From: Agaricus subrufescens
Lineage: Eukaryota > Basidiomycota > Agaricomycetes > Agaricales > Agaricaceae
DNA: 64,000 bases
NCBI GenBank assembly: GCA_029945375.1
Contig: CM057060.1
Span: 1,426,001-1,490,000 of the forward strand
Direction: 5' to 3'
This document shows, one piece after another, positions 1 through 9,808 of this stretch. The first letter of the stretch is position 1. The number at the start of each line of letters is the position of its first letter. The notes beneath the pieces were generated by a model. The model saw only the letters and a list, made by a program, of their open reading frames with translations. It was not told the DNA's origin and made no database searches. The position numbers and the translations under genes were made by a program.

Positions 1-133
1 CGTAGGCTAGCTATATCGCCGTTCTCTTGGACTGACCACTCCGCAATTTTTTAGATGCCAACAGTATGCCCCAAATGCGCGGGCGGGGCCTAGATTGTCC
101 CCCGTACGCAAGCCTCAATACATATGTACACAA

Positions 134-3100
134 CTATGCCATGTCTAAATTCATCAATGCTTGATCATCTATCCCCCCATCATCGTACTTGTCATCTTCA
201 TCCATACCTTCTTCATCGGCCTGCTCTTGAAGAGCCCTTTGCTTTGCTTGTGCTTTCTCGATGTCTTCTAATGCCCATAAAGAGACCCCGGTTTGGTTCT
301 CATTGGGGTTCTGCGAAATAGTGCGCATAAATAATTTTGACAGCGTGATTGCCATATCCGTAGAGAGATTGGACGCAGTTTCTGTAATATACTGGTTAAT
401 CCACCGGGGAAGCTTGGCCCTCTTATCAGCTCGGGCGAACCGCTAGGAGTGTCTCATCAGAAGAAAACAGATTCTCATGAACGTGGAACCTAACCTTGTC
501 AGCGAAGACCATCAGACCCCAGTCCGTTTTCCCTCGCAAAACGCGGCCCACACATTGAGCCGCGTTACGCATGGCGTCGAAACCCAAAAATTCAGACTCT
601 CGTATCCGGTAAGCATCTCGAAGGTATTCCAAACGTGCTTTCAGAATACGGCTTTCGGTGTATTGATAGGGAACACTATAAAGCGTCAGCAGGCATGCTC
701 CAAGGAAAATTCAAGCCCAGTACCCAAACATAATCACAGCCCTGCCATAGTTGTGATCGAAATCAATGCCCTCCGAAACTTTGCCTCGAGCCACGGAAAG
801 TAAGACCGCGCCACGCCCGTTGTCACAGGCCTATAGTTCCATGGTGGTCAGTGCACAATAAGCACCAGAATTAACTGATTTACACGCCGATAATTTTCTA
901 GGGCAATACTCGTTTCGTTGGCGTCGGGCGTTTCAACAAAAATAAGTTTGTGTTTCCACACCTCATTGAGAATACCCTTAAGAACTGTTACGCCCCAATC
1001 CCTGAGTCATCCGTCAGAAATGCTTACCATGTCATTCCATGCCGCAACGATTGATTCCATATAGAGGTAGCTGGGAAAGAATGCAACTATCCCATCTGGT
1101 ACGATCTTGCTGTATTCAACGAGTATACTTCCGAAGTTACGGACAACAGCGGGATCATTTCTGACTTCGAACCGCGAGCTGATGGCGACTTGGTCACTCC
1201 CTCGCGTAATGACCTACAAACTCCCTGAGCTCCACGCCCATCATCCAGGTAGAGCTGTATAACTAACGTACCAATGGCAAAAACGCATTCCTAGTTAGTG
1301 TCATGGAATAAGTTTCTTGAACAACCGGCGTAAATTGGAGCATTTTGGGGTACATATCCAACGGGGAAATAGTGCCAGATGTGATGACCACACTGCTAAA
1401 GCGTTCAAAGACCGGTTTGATTGCAAGTGAAGGGTCAAGGCACCTATGCTCCGGAGTAATCAGCCAATGGATAGATTCGAACCAGCCCGTTTTGTACGCA
1501 CGTGAAATGAAAGATAGGATTGGGAACGGTAGCGTTATCCGTCTCGAACGGCTCCAAGATGAGTAAGAATCCTGTCAAAAGGTTGACTATTCTGAGTAAA
1601 ACGCACTACTATCAGACATACCTTTCTCATATGTGGCAACTAGGGTGGCGAAACTCGCTACCTTTTGTAGGCTGGAATGCTCCTCTAGTCTACTGAGTTC
1701 CAACGTTCGTATAAGGGACTGCAGTCGCTCCGCACAAAATCTGTACGTCTATTGAGCGGTATACACCAAGTAGACTAGTGTATGAGACGTACCTTAACGG
1801 TCGCCGTTCAATATAAGTAATATCTTTCAGATGTTGGAGGAATGACAAAGGTGTTTCAGCGACCACATGCAAAACTCTCATGCGTGTCTACAGACATCAT
1901 CAACGGTGTACCATGGGCCGCCGATTGAAGGGTGAAGCACACCTTCAGGTACTCAACAAATCGTTTCAGAAATGCTACAAAGTGTTCGGCTTTCCGGATG
2001 TTTCCAGGTATTGCTTCTTTCAGGATATCTTCTGGAAGCACTGGTTTGAAGACGTGAGCTGTTGTATTCAACTAGTGATAGTGCTTCGAATTACCAGGGT
2101 TAGCCAACGCCATGTCCGTATCGGCGTCATCCGGTTCTTGTAACCCTTCCACCAGTTTGGCGTACTCGTCCTGTAACTTGGCTGCATCTGTAGTCTTGAT
2201 CCTGCGGGGAAGTCATCAGTAGGCGAACCTGAAAATGCTGGGAACGGACTCTTCTATTTTTTCACCCAGTTTCGTAACGCTCCTCGCCGCTGAATCAAGC
2301 ATAGGGCGTGTTAAATCAATACTTAGAGATTCAATGCAAACATTGTCTGTCCGTAACGTGTCATATTGAGTAAATGTGATGAATAATGATGAACAAAAAT
2401 GTAAACCTATGTTGTGTGCTTCGTCAAAGACAACAATTGAATCTTTCGACATTTCTTTGGACACCTGTTCGGCCACTTTGGGGTCGAGCAAATAATGGAA
2501 AGAGTAGATGATCGCATCTACAAAGGGCATCTGTAACAGGAAGCATGAGAAGGTGACAAAAATTCTCGGTGTAACCACGCACCATTCGCCTCACGGCGAA
2601 GTACGGGCATACTCGCTCTTCTTTGCCGTAATCTAACACGTCGGCTAGCGTCCAGATACCACCAGGCATGAGATGTCCTGGTTCAAGTTTCCCTAGGTTC
2701 TGCATCAAGTACTCAATGCTACTCCATTAGTGAAACTAAGGTGGGGCGTACTTCGTGCCAGTCACACAAATCCACAGAACCGGGATCTGCTCTTCCCTTC
2801 TCGCAAACAGCAGAATTGGTCAAATCTCGACATCGAGCATCGACAACCTTGCCTTTCTTCTCTCGTGACACCTGATGGCCAAATTAGTCAATTGGAAGAA
2901 GATGGACCGTAACAAACTACCCCGTACCTCAGGATTGATACACAAGTTTTTTCGACTTGTTAGACCAAGGCCCATATAATTACGTTCCCTAGTCTTTTCC
3001 TCCTCAGTCTCGGCAGACTCTTCTCGATATTTCATCAACCTCTTCAATTCCGTCAGTGCCTTCTCAATCTCTGGCACTGTTCTTGAACAATATATGAGCT

Positions 3101-3514
3101 TGCGCTTCGTAGGATAAAACTACACCTCTGTCATCACTCTGCACTTGCTGGATAGAATGCGGGCACTGACTTGTTGGTATGAAACAATGAGAGACAACAG
3201 CGACACTGTCTTTCCCGTTCCAGATGGCATTTCCAGCACGCAGTGACCCTAGTAACATTGATTGAGGTTTCTGCTTAATCCCGGAAGAGCATTTGCATAC
3301 GGTGGCGTCCAACGTTCTCTTCAAGTCACACATATACGCGTATTGTTCTTCAAGAAAGCATCAGGACGAAGTGAATCCGCATGTGCAAAGCGCAAGTTAC
3401 CTGGGTAGATGCGGTCATACGGAAATATTATCTGCATTTTAGAGCCTTCTGGTAAGCTTGTTTCACGATTAAGACGCGTCAACTTACAGGCAGGTTGTCA
3501 ATGAAAAACCTCAT
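134..3514 (-). CDS. RAD3: TFIIH/NER 5'-3' DNA helicase Rad3/XPD
   Basis: Superfamily 2 iron-sulfur helicase of TFIIH, opening DNA in nucleotide excision repair and transcription. After splicing the protein begins MRFFIDNLP with a tiny first exon. Walker A (EMPSGTGKT) follows near 3220-3250, then [12 protein letters not shown], and the four-cysteine cluster (LCINPEV, ARCRDL, LCDWHE, RVCPYF) that binds 4Fe-4S. The DEAH box (VVFDEAHNI) lies near 2420-2450. C-terminal helicase motifs include SGTISP (about 1360), [14 protein letters not shown] (about 740-790) and [13 protein letters not shown] (about 510-560). The tail is acidic and ends LMNLDMA. At least ten introns of about 50-60 nt interrupt it; each frame change I examined is explained by a GT-AG pair, so the gene looks intact. 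Family assignment is secure; exact exon edges are not. Confidence 0.93.
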
Positions 3515-3832
3515 GATTTTGCCTGTAGAGGATCTCAGGGGATGTTCCTTAGTGCCAGAGTCAGGCAGATAGATTCGGCAAACAGAAGCTGCTGGTCACT
3601 CGTTATTGAAAGTGACTAGGTACTGTACTATGATTCCGTCCTCTAAAGCACTGTCACATGACGTCATTTTGGTTACATAAGTTACAATTTGTTCGTTGAA
3701 AAAAAGTCATTATCGTCCTAAAACATGTCCGTATCATTCGAAAAAACAACATCATCACCCAGTGTCATGTGAAAGTAAAGTACGTAAAAGAAAAAAAACG
3801 CGTCGAAAAACTTTAAGTATCCAGAGGTAAGA
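3515..3832. other. Intergenic: XPD promoter side
   Basis: About 320 bp between the stop of the GH5 gene and the start of the XPD gene, both on the minus strand. It should hold the XPD promoter and the GH5 3' end. I see A/T-rich runs (for example 3790-3815) but no clear TATA box or other defined site. Confidence 0.5.
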
Positions 3833-6040
3833 CTAAGCACTGCCTTGACCATTCTGGAAATCAGGAGCAAGTTGCTGAATGATGGAACTGAGGGGTCTAG
3901 TGCAAAGTTAGAGTGAATATCCACCGAAAAATGGAGAGAAGCTTACGCCGTATCTTGGCCACCGTATCCATCATTAGGGGAGGTGTTCGTTTGTGTTATA
4001 TCAGGCGACAATGAAGTCTGGGTCTCGTCGGGTTCAATAGTGGTCCCAGTTTGCGCGGTAAGGTTAGGCTGCGTCCATTGGTATTGAATTATGCCTTGGA
4101 TACCGCCGAGAATAGCAGCTATGCCAATATCGTCAATCAAGGTGGTATCAACAAGGAAGCCACAATACCTTGAATCCATTGCTGATACGCGTCGAGCTGC
4201 TGTTCCACGCTCACAAACGGTACTTGAGGCTGCAGATCGCGAGCAGTGACACAGCCGGTAGTCGGACAATCCGAGGCAAATGGCGCAGTCGAGGAATTAA
4301 AAGGTGTAAAAGCCTGAGAATTCTGCTGTGTCACAAGACCAAAGCCATTCATTGAAACAGGTTTTCCAAAACTGAAAGAAGATTCAGAATCGGAAAAAGT
4401 AAGGGATTGCAGATACTTACAGACGACTATTGTCAGAATGAGATCGAATCCAAGCCAACCCCTGTTCGACTGTGTTGTTGAAAGGGGGCAAGTTGGGGTC
4501 ATTGGCGCCATACGTATTTTGGTCAGGGAATAACATAAAACCGCTGAAACCAACTTCTGGAATATTGAGGATATCCTCACTATCAACACCCTGTGAGCCA
4601 TCAAAGGCTGGCCCCAAACCAGTGTCTTGTCGGCGAGTTGCTATTTCGCGTTAAGATCTCGCTGTAATTCAACAAGGTTGAGACTCACGAGTCGACACCC
4701 AGCGTCCCCGAATTCGAATGCCGTCCTCAGACTGACCAGACTTCCGGGCGAGTGCTCTCGTCTTCTTGAACGCCTCTTTACGCTCCTTCAGAATTCGTTC
4801 TCTGGTCCATGGAAGTACATTATTGCGCCGAGCCTCTGCACGAGGAGAGGGACGAGGGGGAGGCGCAGTGACACGAGGGAAGAGTTTCGGGCAGCCCATG
4901 CAGAAAAATCCTTGACTCCTATCACGATCGATAAGCGGAAGGCAAAACAACACGTTCAAGGGCAACTGACCCGGAGGAAACAATGTGGTTGGGGTCGATA
5001 GACTTGACATGCTTTGCGATTGTAGAATGCCATCGCGTGATGTTCTGTGGAACACACGTAGCGGAAGCATTGATTGATGAAGAGCATCGGGGATCATTGG
5101 CGAGTTCCCTGCAAAGTTGCTTGAACTCACAAAACTGAAACGAGCCGCTACCCGACTTACCAAGAAAGCACATTGGTGTTGTTAGCGTAGCGTTTGACAA
5201 TTTGCGTCGTAAAGTTCATGAAAGCATTGATCAGAGTCTGATTCGTGAAGAACTGGTCGTGCTCCTGGGGACCGCCGAACTGTCGGACATAAGCGTCCAT
5301 GCCCCCTACAGAAACCAAATCAGTCTTGGCCTGGGAGGGTGGCACCTGGCGCACCATAGTCATTGCTGAGAAAGCCTCTTGGATGTGTGTTATTGGTCCC
5401 GGGGGTGACATCGCGCGTCCCGAGGCGGAGAGCGCTGAGGGGGTCGGGGACGGGAATGTTGTCCGTGAGAGGTTGGGGGTTCCAATTGTTTGTGAGAGAA
5501 AGCTGGACGTAGAGACCGTGATTCTTGGCAAGTTCCATGACCTTGTCTAGCTTCTGCAGCCCATTGGGTCCTTCGTTGATGGTCAGGGTCCCGTTTTGGA
5601 TCAACTGGAACCATGTCCCATTCTCGGGAATGGTGTGGACGTCTATGAATAGTTAGATCACTATCTGTCCCGAAATAAGACTGGAAAGCCCGTTCTAGGC
5701 GCACCATTGAATGCCCAAGTCTTGACGGCGTTGAATCCCGCCTTCGAGATGTTCCCCAGAGTCTCATTGATGTCTTCATCCGTGTTCAACGACGCCAACC
5801 AGTATGCAGTGGTACCGATATAATTGAAAGTACTTCACGAGAATTTATCGAGTGAAAAAGCGAAAGACAGGAAAGAGCTCACCTTCCGTTGACCATCAGT
5901 TTATCGCCCTGCTGCGACACGAAATGGGATGACGGGTCGTCAGCGCGTCGGGAGACTTCTGCCTTCGCGGTGGGTTTTGCGAACACATTGAGGGATAGCA
6001 ATGTCAAGAACAGTGGCCAGCAGGAGCGCACGAACTTCAT
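3833..6040 (-). CDS. Secreted GH5 (mannanase-like, GH5_7 type) protein with both catalytic Glu replaced
   Basis: Starts MKFVRSCWPLFLTLLSL, a signal peptide, and continues without a visible CBM1. Fungal GH5 endo-mannanase landmarks are present: the KTWAFN strand, SLTNNW, then MDAYVRQFGG. The acid/base motif, normally NEP, reads ELANDPRC (Asp codon 5093-5095). The nucleophile strand, normally EFG or EYG, reads KPVSMNGFGLVTQ (Gly codon 4344-4346). So both catalytic glutamates are absent and the protein is unlikely to be a normal retaining glycosidase. Between them is a strongly basic insert (about 4690-4890) rich in RRN, RERILKERKE and KKTRALARK. It precedes GRWV and the conserved DSEDILNIPEVGF block. 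The C-terminal tail is Thr/Ser/Asn-rich and ends NGQGSA after a last intron (donor near 3943). A carbohydrate-binding or scaffold role is inference. A TATA box lies about 55 bp upstream. Confidence 0.85.
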
Positions 6041-6094
6041 AGTGTCCCACAGGGGAAGCAAACTGCGACGAGGTTTGCCCTATCTGACGGCTCG

Positions 6095-6101
6095 TTTATA
6101 A
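6095..6101 (-). promoter_or_regulatory. TATA box of GH5 mannanase-like gene
   Basis: The minus strand reads TTATAAA about 55 bp before the ATG at 6040. This fits a core promoter for the secreted protein gene. Confidence 0.5.
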
Positions 6102-8067
6102 GGCAGGGTCCAGAAGGGGCATAGAGCATGCGCATCATGTTTTTAGACAAATAGAATGACCCTTGATCGCTTGGTTGACAGATTGCCGCCCGGAATGATG
6201 GGCAAGAAGAATGCCTCTCCAGATGCTCTCCCGGCCGTCTAGACACGGCAAATATTTCTCATAATCTTGCTGGGGAGTCAGAGCCAACACCCCCTCAATG
6301 TCGAGGGCTAGATGACAGTTTCAATCCAACTGATTCCAAACAGTTTGGGAAAGATGTCACATCGGAAGCCGCGGATGTCGGAACGGTGTTGGCAGAAGCT
6401 GTGGCTGGCGCTCACGCTCAGTCTTCTCGAACCCTCATCGCGAATACGCCCTGAAGTGTATCCCGTGACACCGGTGGTGATTATAGGCCGTCTAGCAGAC
6501 CAAGTTTCTGACCAGTCAAGCACTACTGGGGTATTTTCACCGTAGCTTTTGCCGCTCCTCGAGATAGGGACAGCGTGTATCACCCCATTTTCGGGTCTTG
6601 GCCGTTAATTCATTTCTCCCTCCTGTTATTTATATCTCTATTCGTGATCAGTGTCACGCATTCTAACCGAGGCCCCAGAGCGCTAAGTCAGCTTGATATT
6701 AAGCTTCTTCGTGAGTTTACTGAATATTAACAGCTGATATTTTCCCATCAACAATGGATTCTTAAGGTCTCTAGCGAATAGTGTTGACAACGGGTAAACG
6801 AACGACATACAAATTCCATGCAGCTTACCACGTGTAGCCGTTGTGCTTCAACGTTGGCCTGTGACGGTGCCAGCCCTGACAGCGTTCTTCTCCACAGCCC
6901 CAGGGTTTTGGGCGCAATCCCGGCGCGTCAAGACTTGGTTAACCTCTTATGGTATCTTGCATTACCGCAGTCACACAGGTTATGTAAGCAGTCATATAGT
7001 TGGTCAGTGATCGGTGATCGGTTATATAAGCTCATTTCGCGCAAATGTACTAGTTCCGTTAATCTCTCTGACCTGTGTATAACAATCACCAGTGCTGCAT
7101 TGAACATTCGAACAGACGTTTGCTTCAAACTTGTAGCAAGTTCAGGACATCGTCCAAGGAGCCCAGTGAGCACTTTGATCAAGTCGCTGACCTTGCCCAG
7201 TGCCCAGTTTCTTCGATCATCCGCTGATAGGGCGCCGCAGTGAGTCAGGTCGAACAATTTGATTTATACTGAATTTTGCCTGCCGTAAGTCATATTGGGC
7301 ATTATTCCAGTCAGCCTGTTCCTCGGTGACGTTAGTTATCGATGACACTAACGTTGAGTCTTGAAACAGCGAAATACAAATATAATTATAATGGAGAAAT
7401 CTCGGGTTGCGCTCGCGGATGTGTCGCGTTCACCACCATTGACAATGAATCATGCCTTGGATCTATCACGAAACAATCACCCCCTAGCCATTGCCCCAGT
7501 AAGTTCTACTCTTCATTCTTATGGAGCCAGGATGACTATCCAGCCAATGAATGACGTTGATAACGTGGGATCGGCAACACGGGATACAAATTGAGTCAGG
7601 CACCTATAACAAAACCGAGAATCTCCGGCCTCCTGGCATCAAACAATGAAACAATGCAATTTGCAACGCCTGGCTTGCTCGTGAATACCTTGTACCCTTG
7701 GCGAATTCAGCATTTTCACATTCGTTAGTTAATTGGGTACACTGTCCTCGGCAGCCACGACTGGACTCGAACCTGTTAAGAGAAATGTTCCCAGGGGTAT
7801 AGTCAATGTATTGGTTGGTTAATGAAGGTAGTGGGTCTAATAGAACACTGTACGTTTATAAACGTAACGACGTGTATGAATGACAAACCCGCCACCTGAG
7901 GACCACAGGGCTAGCATTACGACCAGCGAGAACTTTCCATGACTACAATGCCATACGCTGGGTTTGACCAAGTTTGACCTTATCTGCGGGAGGTTGACCA
8001 GTGATTACGTCATTACAAGGCCTCACGATTCCAGCCCTGGCTTCGGCTCTTCAAAGCTTCATGCGCC
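6102..8067. other. 2 kb gene-poor intergenic stretch
   Basis: I find no supportable gene. Open frames here are short (under about 140 codons), lack recognisable motifs and do not join through convincing splice sites. A short minus-strand frame at 6928-7257 contains SADDRRNWALGKVSDLIKV, which could be a gene fragment but matches nothing I know. Just upstream of 8068 should lie the promoter of the TPR gene. A tRNA-like string at 7750-7772 does not fold into a full tRNA. Confidence 0.5.
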
Positions 8068-9648
8068 ATGTATGGCCTCGCCAATCGAACCTCTGCGTGG
8101 CGGGGGCTACGGCCTCGTATTAGTCCGTTCACTACTACATCGCGTCTAAACTCTTCCAAACCTCCGCGCAATGCATGGCAGCAGGCGTTGACCACTAGTT
8201 CGCCGGTCTTGGCTGAAGAGAATTTTCCAAAGCACTTCGTCTTCGCACTAGACCTTGGGAGACGTTTTATCAAGTATTCATTTGTTGGGCTAACTATCTT
8301 GGCCGTTTCTGTTGGAGGGGCATATGAAGGTATTCATATGTTTGCGGAAAAGAAGGGTCTCGCACCGGAATTAGACGAGGAGGTGAAGAAATGGCAGTGG
8401 GAGTCAGATGCGGACAGATGGACAGGCGACCCGGTGAATGGAGGCACCGATCCTAACTTAGGTTTCAAAGGTCGCCATCTCGTCCGGGCCGCCTGGATGG
8501 CATACACGTGGGGTATTGGTTACTCTACAGCAGCGATAGGTAGCCGCGACCAGCGTGGCTCTGGTCTTGTCGGGCCAGGGGGCATCAAGATCATTAATCC
8601 CCAACTTCAACTAACGGAAGATTTTTTGCGTGAAGCCATACGTCAAGCAGAGGCTTCTCAAGACAAGCTTTTTCCCCACACACTTTCTCATCTGTTCATC
8701 CTTCATGCGGGCGTCCTAGAAAAACTGGGTGACGATTTCCTTCCGGAGGCGAAGTCAGAACTGGAACGCGCAGCTACGGGTCTTGATAGCGGCCGAAATC
8801 TAGATCACGCACGTCTGGCGCTGAAACTCGGTGATATTAATTCACGCATCGGTTTGAAGGAGCAAGCGCTCGCCTGTTGGGCGCGCACTCTTTCCCTTAT
8901 TACCGACAAGCAGCCTAAAACTACTTCAATTCCTCGGGAACTAGTGCCAGAACAACCGCCACCATCGCCACTCGCTCAGAGATTGCTGTCATCTACTCTC
9001 GTTTCATTGTCCGCTTTTTACGCAAAGACAGGGCAGCTTCGTGAAGCGCAGTTAGTCGAGGAGAAGGCACTTTCTGTCCTGCGTGCGATCAACCCTCCAG
9101 ATTCTCTTGCGACAGCTTCACCCCCTCAAGCACTTCATGCACTGTTCCTCCTGCAACGTTCTTCCGTCATATCCGCCCACCTGGCCGAAGTGATGTATGC
9201 CCAACGCCGACCAGCAATCTCATCGATGCAGTGGTTAACTTCTGCTGCAGAGTCTTCTGAGCGTGTTGCGCGTGCTCTCACAGGGCTTCCCCTTGTCAAA
9301 TCTCAAGATTTCCATTCTAAAACCGACCTGCCTCATCCTCTAGAAGAACGTCTGCTCACTGCTTATTCCTCGTCTCGCAGTATGAAAAGCGTGGCCGAGG
9401 GGCTATTGCGGGACGCCCGCCGCACGGCTGCTGAATCGTGGAACTTAATGGGTGTGTTGCACGAAGCAAAAGAGGGTGCACGGTCTAGATCAGCATTAGC
9501 ATGTTATGAACGTGCCGTTGAATGGGCCGGATGTCCGTCATCGAGTGGAAGAGAAGCTGCTCAGGGTATTCCAGACGCAGATTGGAAAGTTGTTTTGGGT
9601 AATTATCAACGATTGAAACAGCAAGTTGAAGGAGGTAGTAGTAACTAG
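8068..9648 (+). CDS. Mitochondrial inner-membrane TPR protein (Mgr3-like)
   Basis: Single-exon gene of 526 codons. The N-terminus (MYGLANRTSAWRGLRPRIS) is Arg/Ser/Thr-rich without acidic residues, like a mitochondrial presequence. One hydrophobic segment follows at about residues 67-90 (YSFVGLTILAVSVGGAYEGI). The conserved-looking WQWESDADRWTGDP precedes an alpha-helical region with tetratricopeptide-like repeats (about residues 180-480, for example HARLALKLGDINSRIGLKEQALACW). Topology and repeats resemble the yeast i-AAA adaptor Mgr3, which presents substrates to Yme1; that assignment rests on architecture only. Being intronless is unusual among its intron-rich neighbours. DPP III follows 160 bp downstream on the same strand. 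Confidence 0.7.
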   Translation: MYGLANRTSAWRGLRPRISPFTTTSRLNSSKPPRNAWQQALTTSSPVLAEENFPKHFVFALDLGRRFIKYSFVGLTILAVSVGGAYEGIHMFAEKKGLAPELDEEVKKWQWESDADRWTGDPVNGGTDPNLGFKGRHLVRAAWMAYTWGIGYSTAAIGSRDQRGSGLVGPGGIKIINPQLQLTEDFLREAIRQAEASQDKLFPHTLSHLFILHAGVLEKLGDDFLPEAKSELERAATGLDSGRNLDHARLALKLGDINSRIGLKEQALACWARTLSLITDKQPKTTSIPRELVPEQPPPSPLAQRLLSSTLVSLSAFYAKTGQLREAQLVEEKALSVLRAINPPDSLATASPPQALHALFLLQRSSVISAHLAEVMYAQRRPAISSMQWLTSAAESSERVARALTGLPLVKSQDFHSKTDLPHPLEERLLTAYSSSRSMKSVAEGLLRDARRTAAESWNLMGVLHEAKEGARSRSALACYERAVEWAGCPSSSGREAAQGIPDADWKVVLGNYQRLKQQVEGGSSN

Positions 9649-9808
9649 CTATGTCAGTTTATACTACGATTGGTATCACGTGCAGAAACATAGCATTAAT
9701 TTGAGTCGACGGGATGTTCTTATGATCTTATCAGGCAGTAGTAGCCTTCGATCTCACCTTCATCGATTTCATCGTCTCTCCAACTGCATCCAGATTCAGG
9801 CCAGAACC

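Noticed and set aside
600..3400. XPD gene looked broken because its conserved blocks fall in many short frames
   Set aside because: Every frame change examined is explained by a 50-60 nt GT-AG intron, and all helicase motifs are present.
3943..3945. Apparent stop of the GH5 gene after GQDTA
   Set aside because: The stop lies in an intron (GTAAGC donor); the next exon continues in phase to a Ser/Gln-rich end at 3833.
4669..5163. 164-codon minus-strand frame within the GH5 gene as a separate protein
   Set aside because: Only its middle part is the GH5 exon; the rest is read through introns in the same frame.
7750..7772. tRNA-like string (GACTGGACTCGAACC on the plus strand) suggesting the 3' end of a minus-strand tRNA
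   Set aside because: The T-stem has a mismatch and no matching 5' acceptor half is found within tRNA distance, even allowing an intron.
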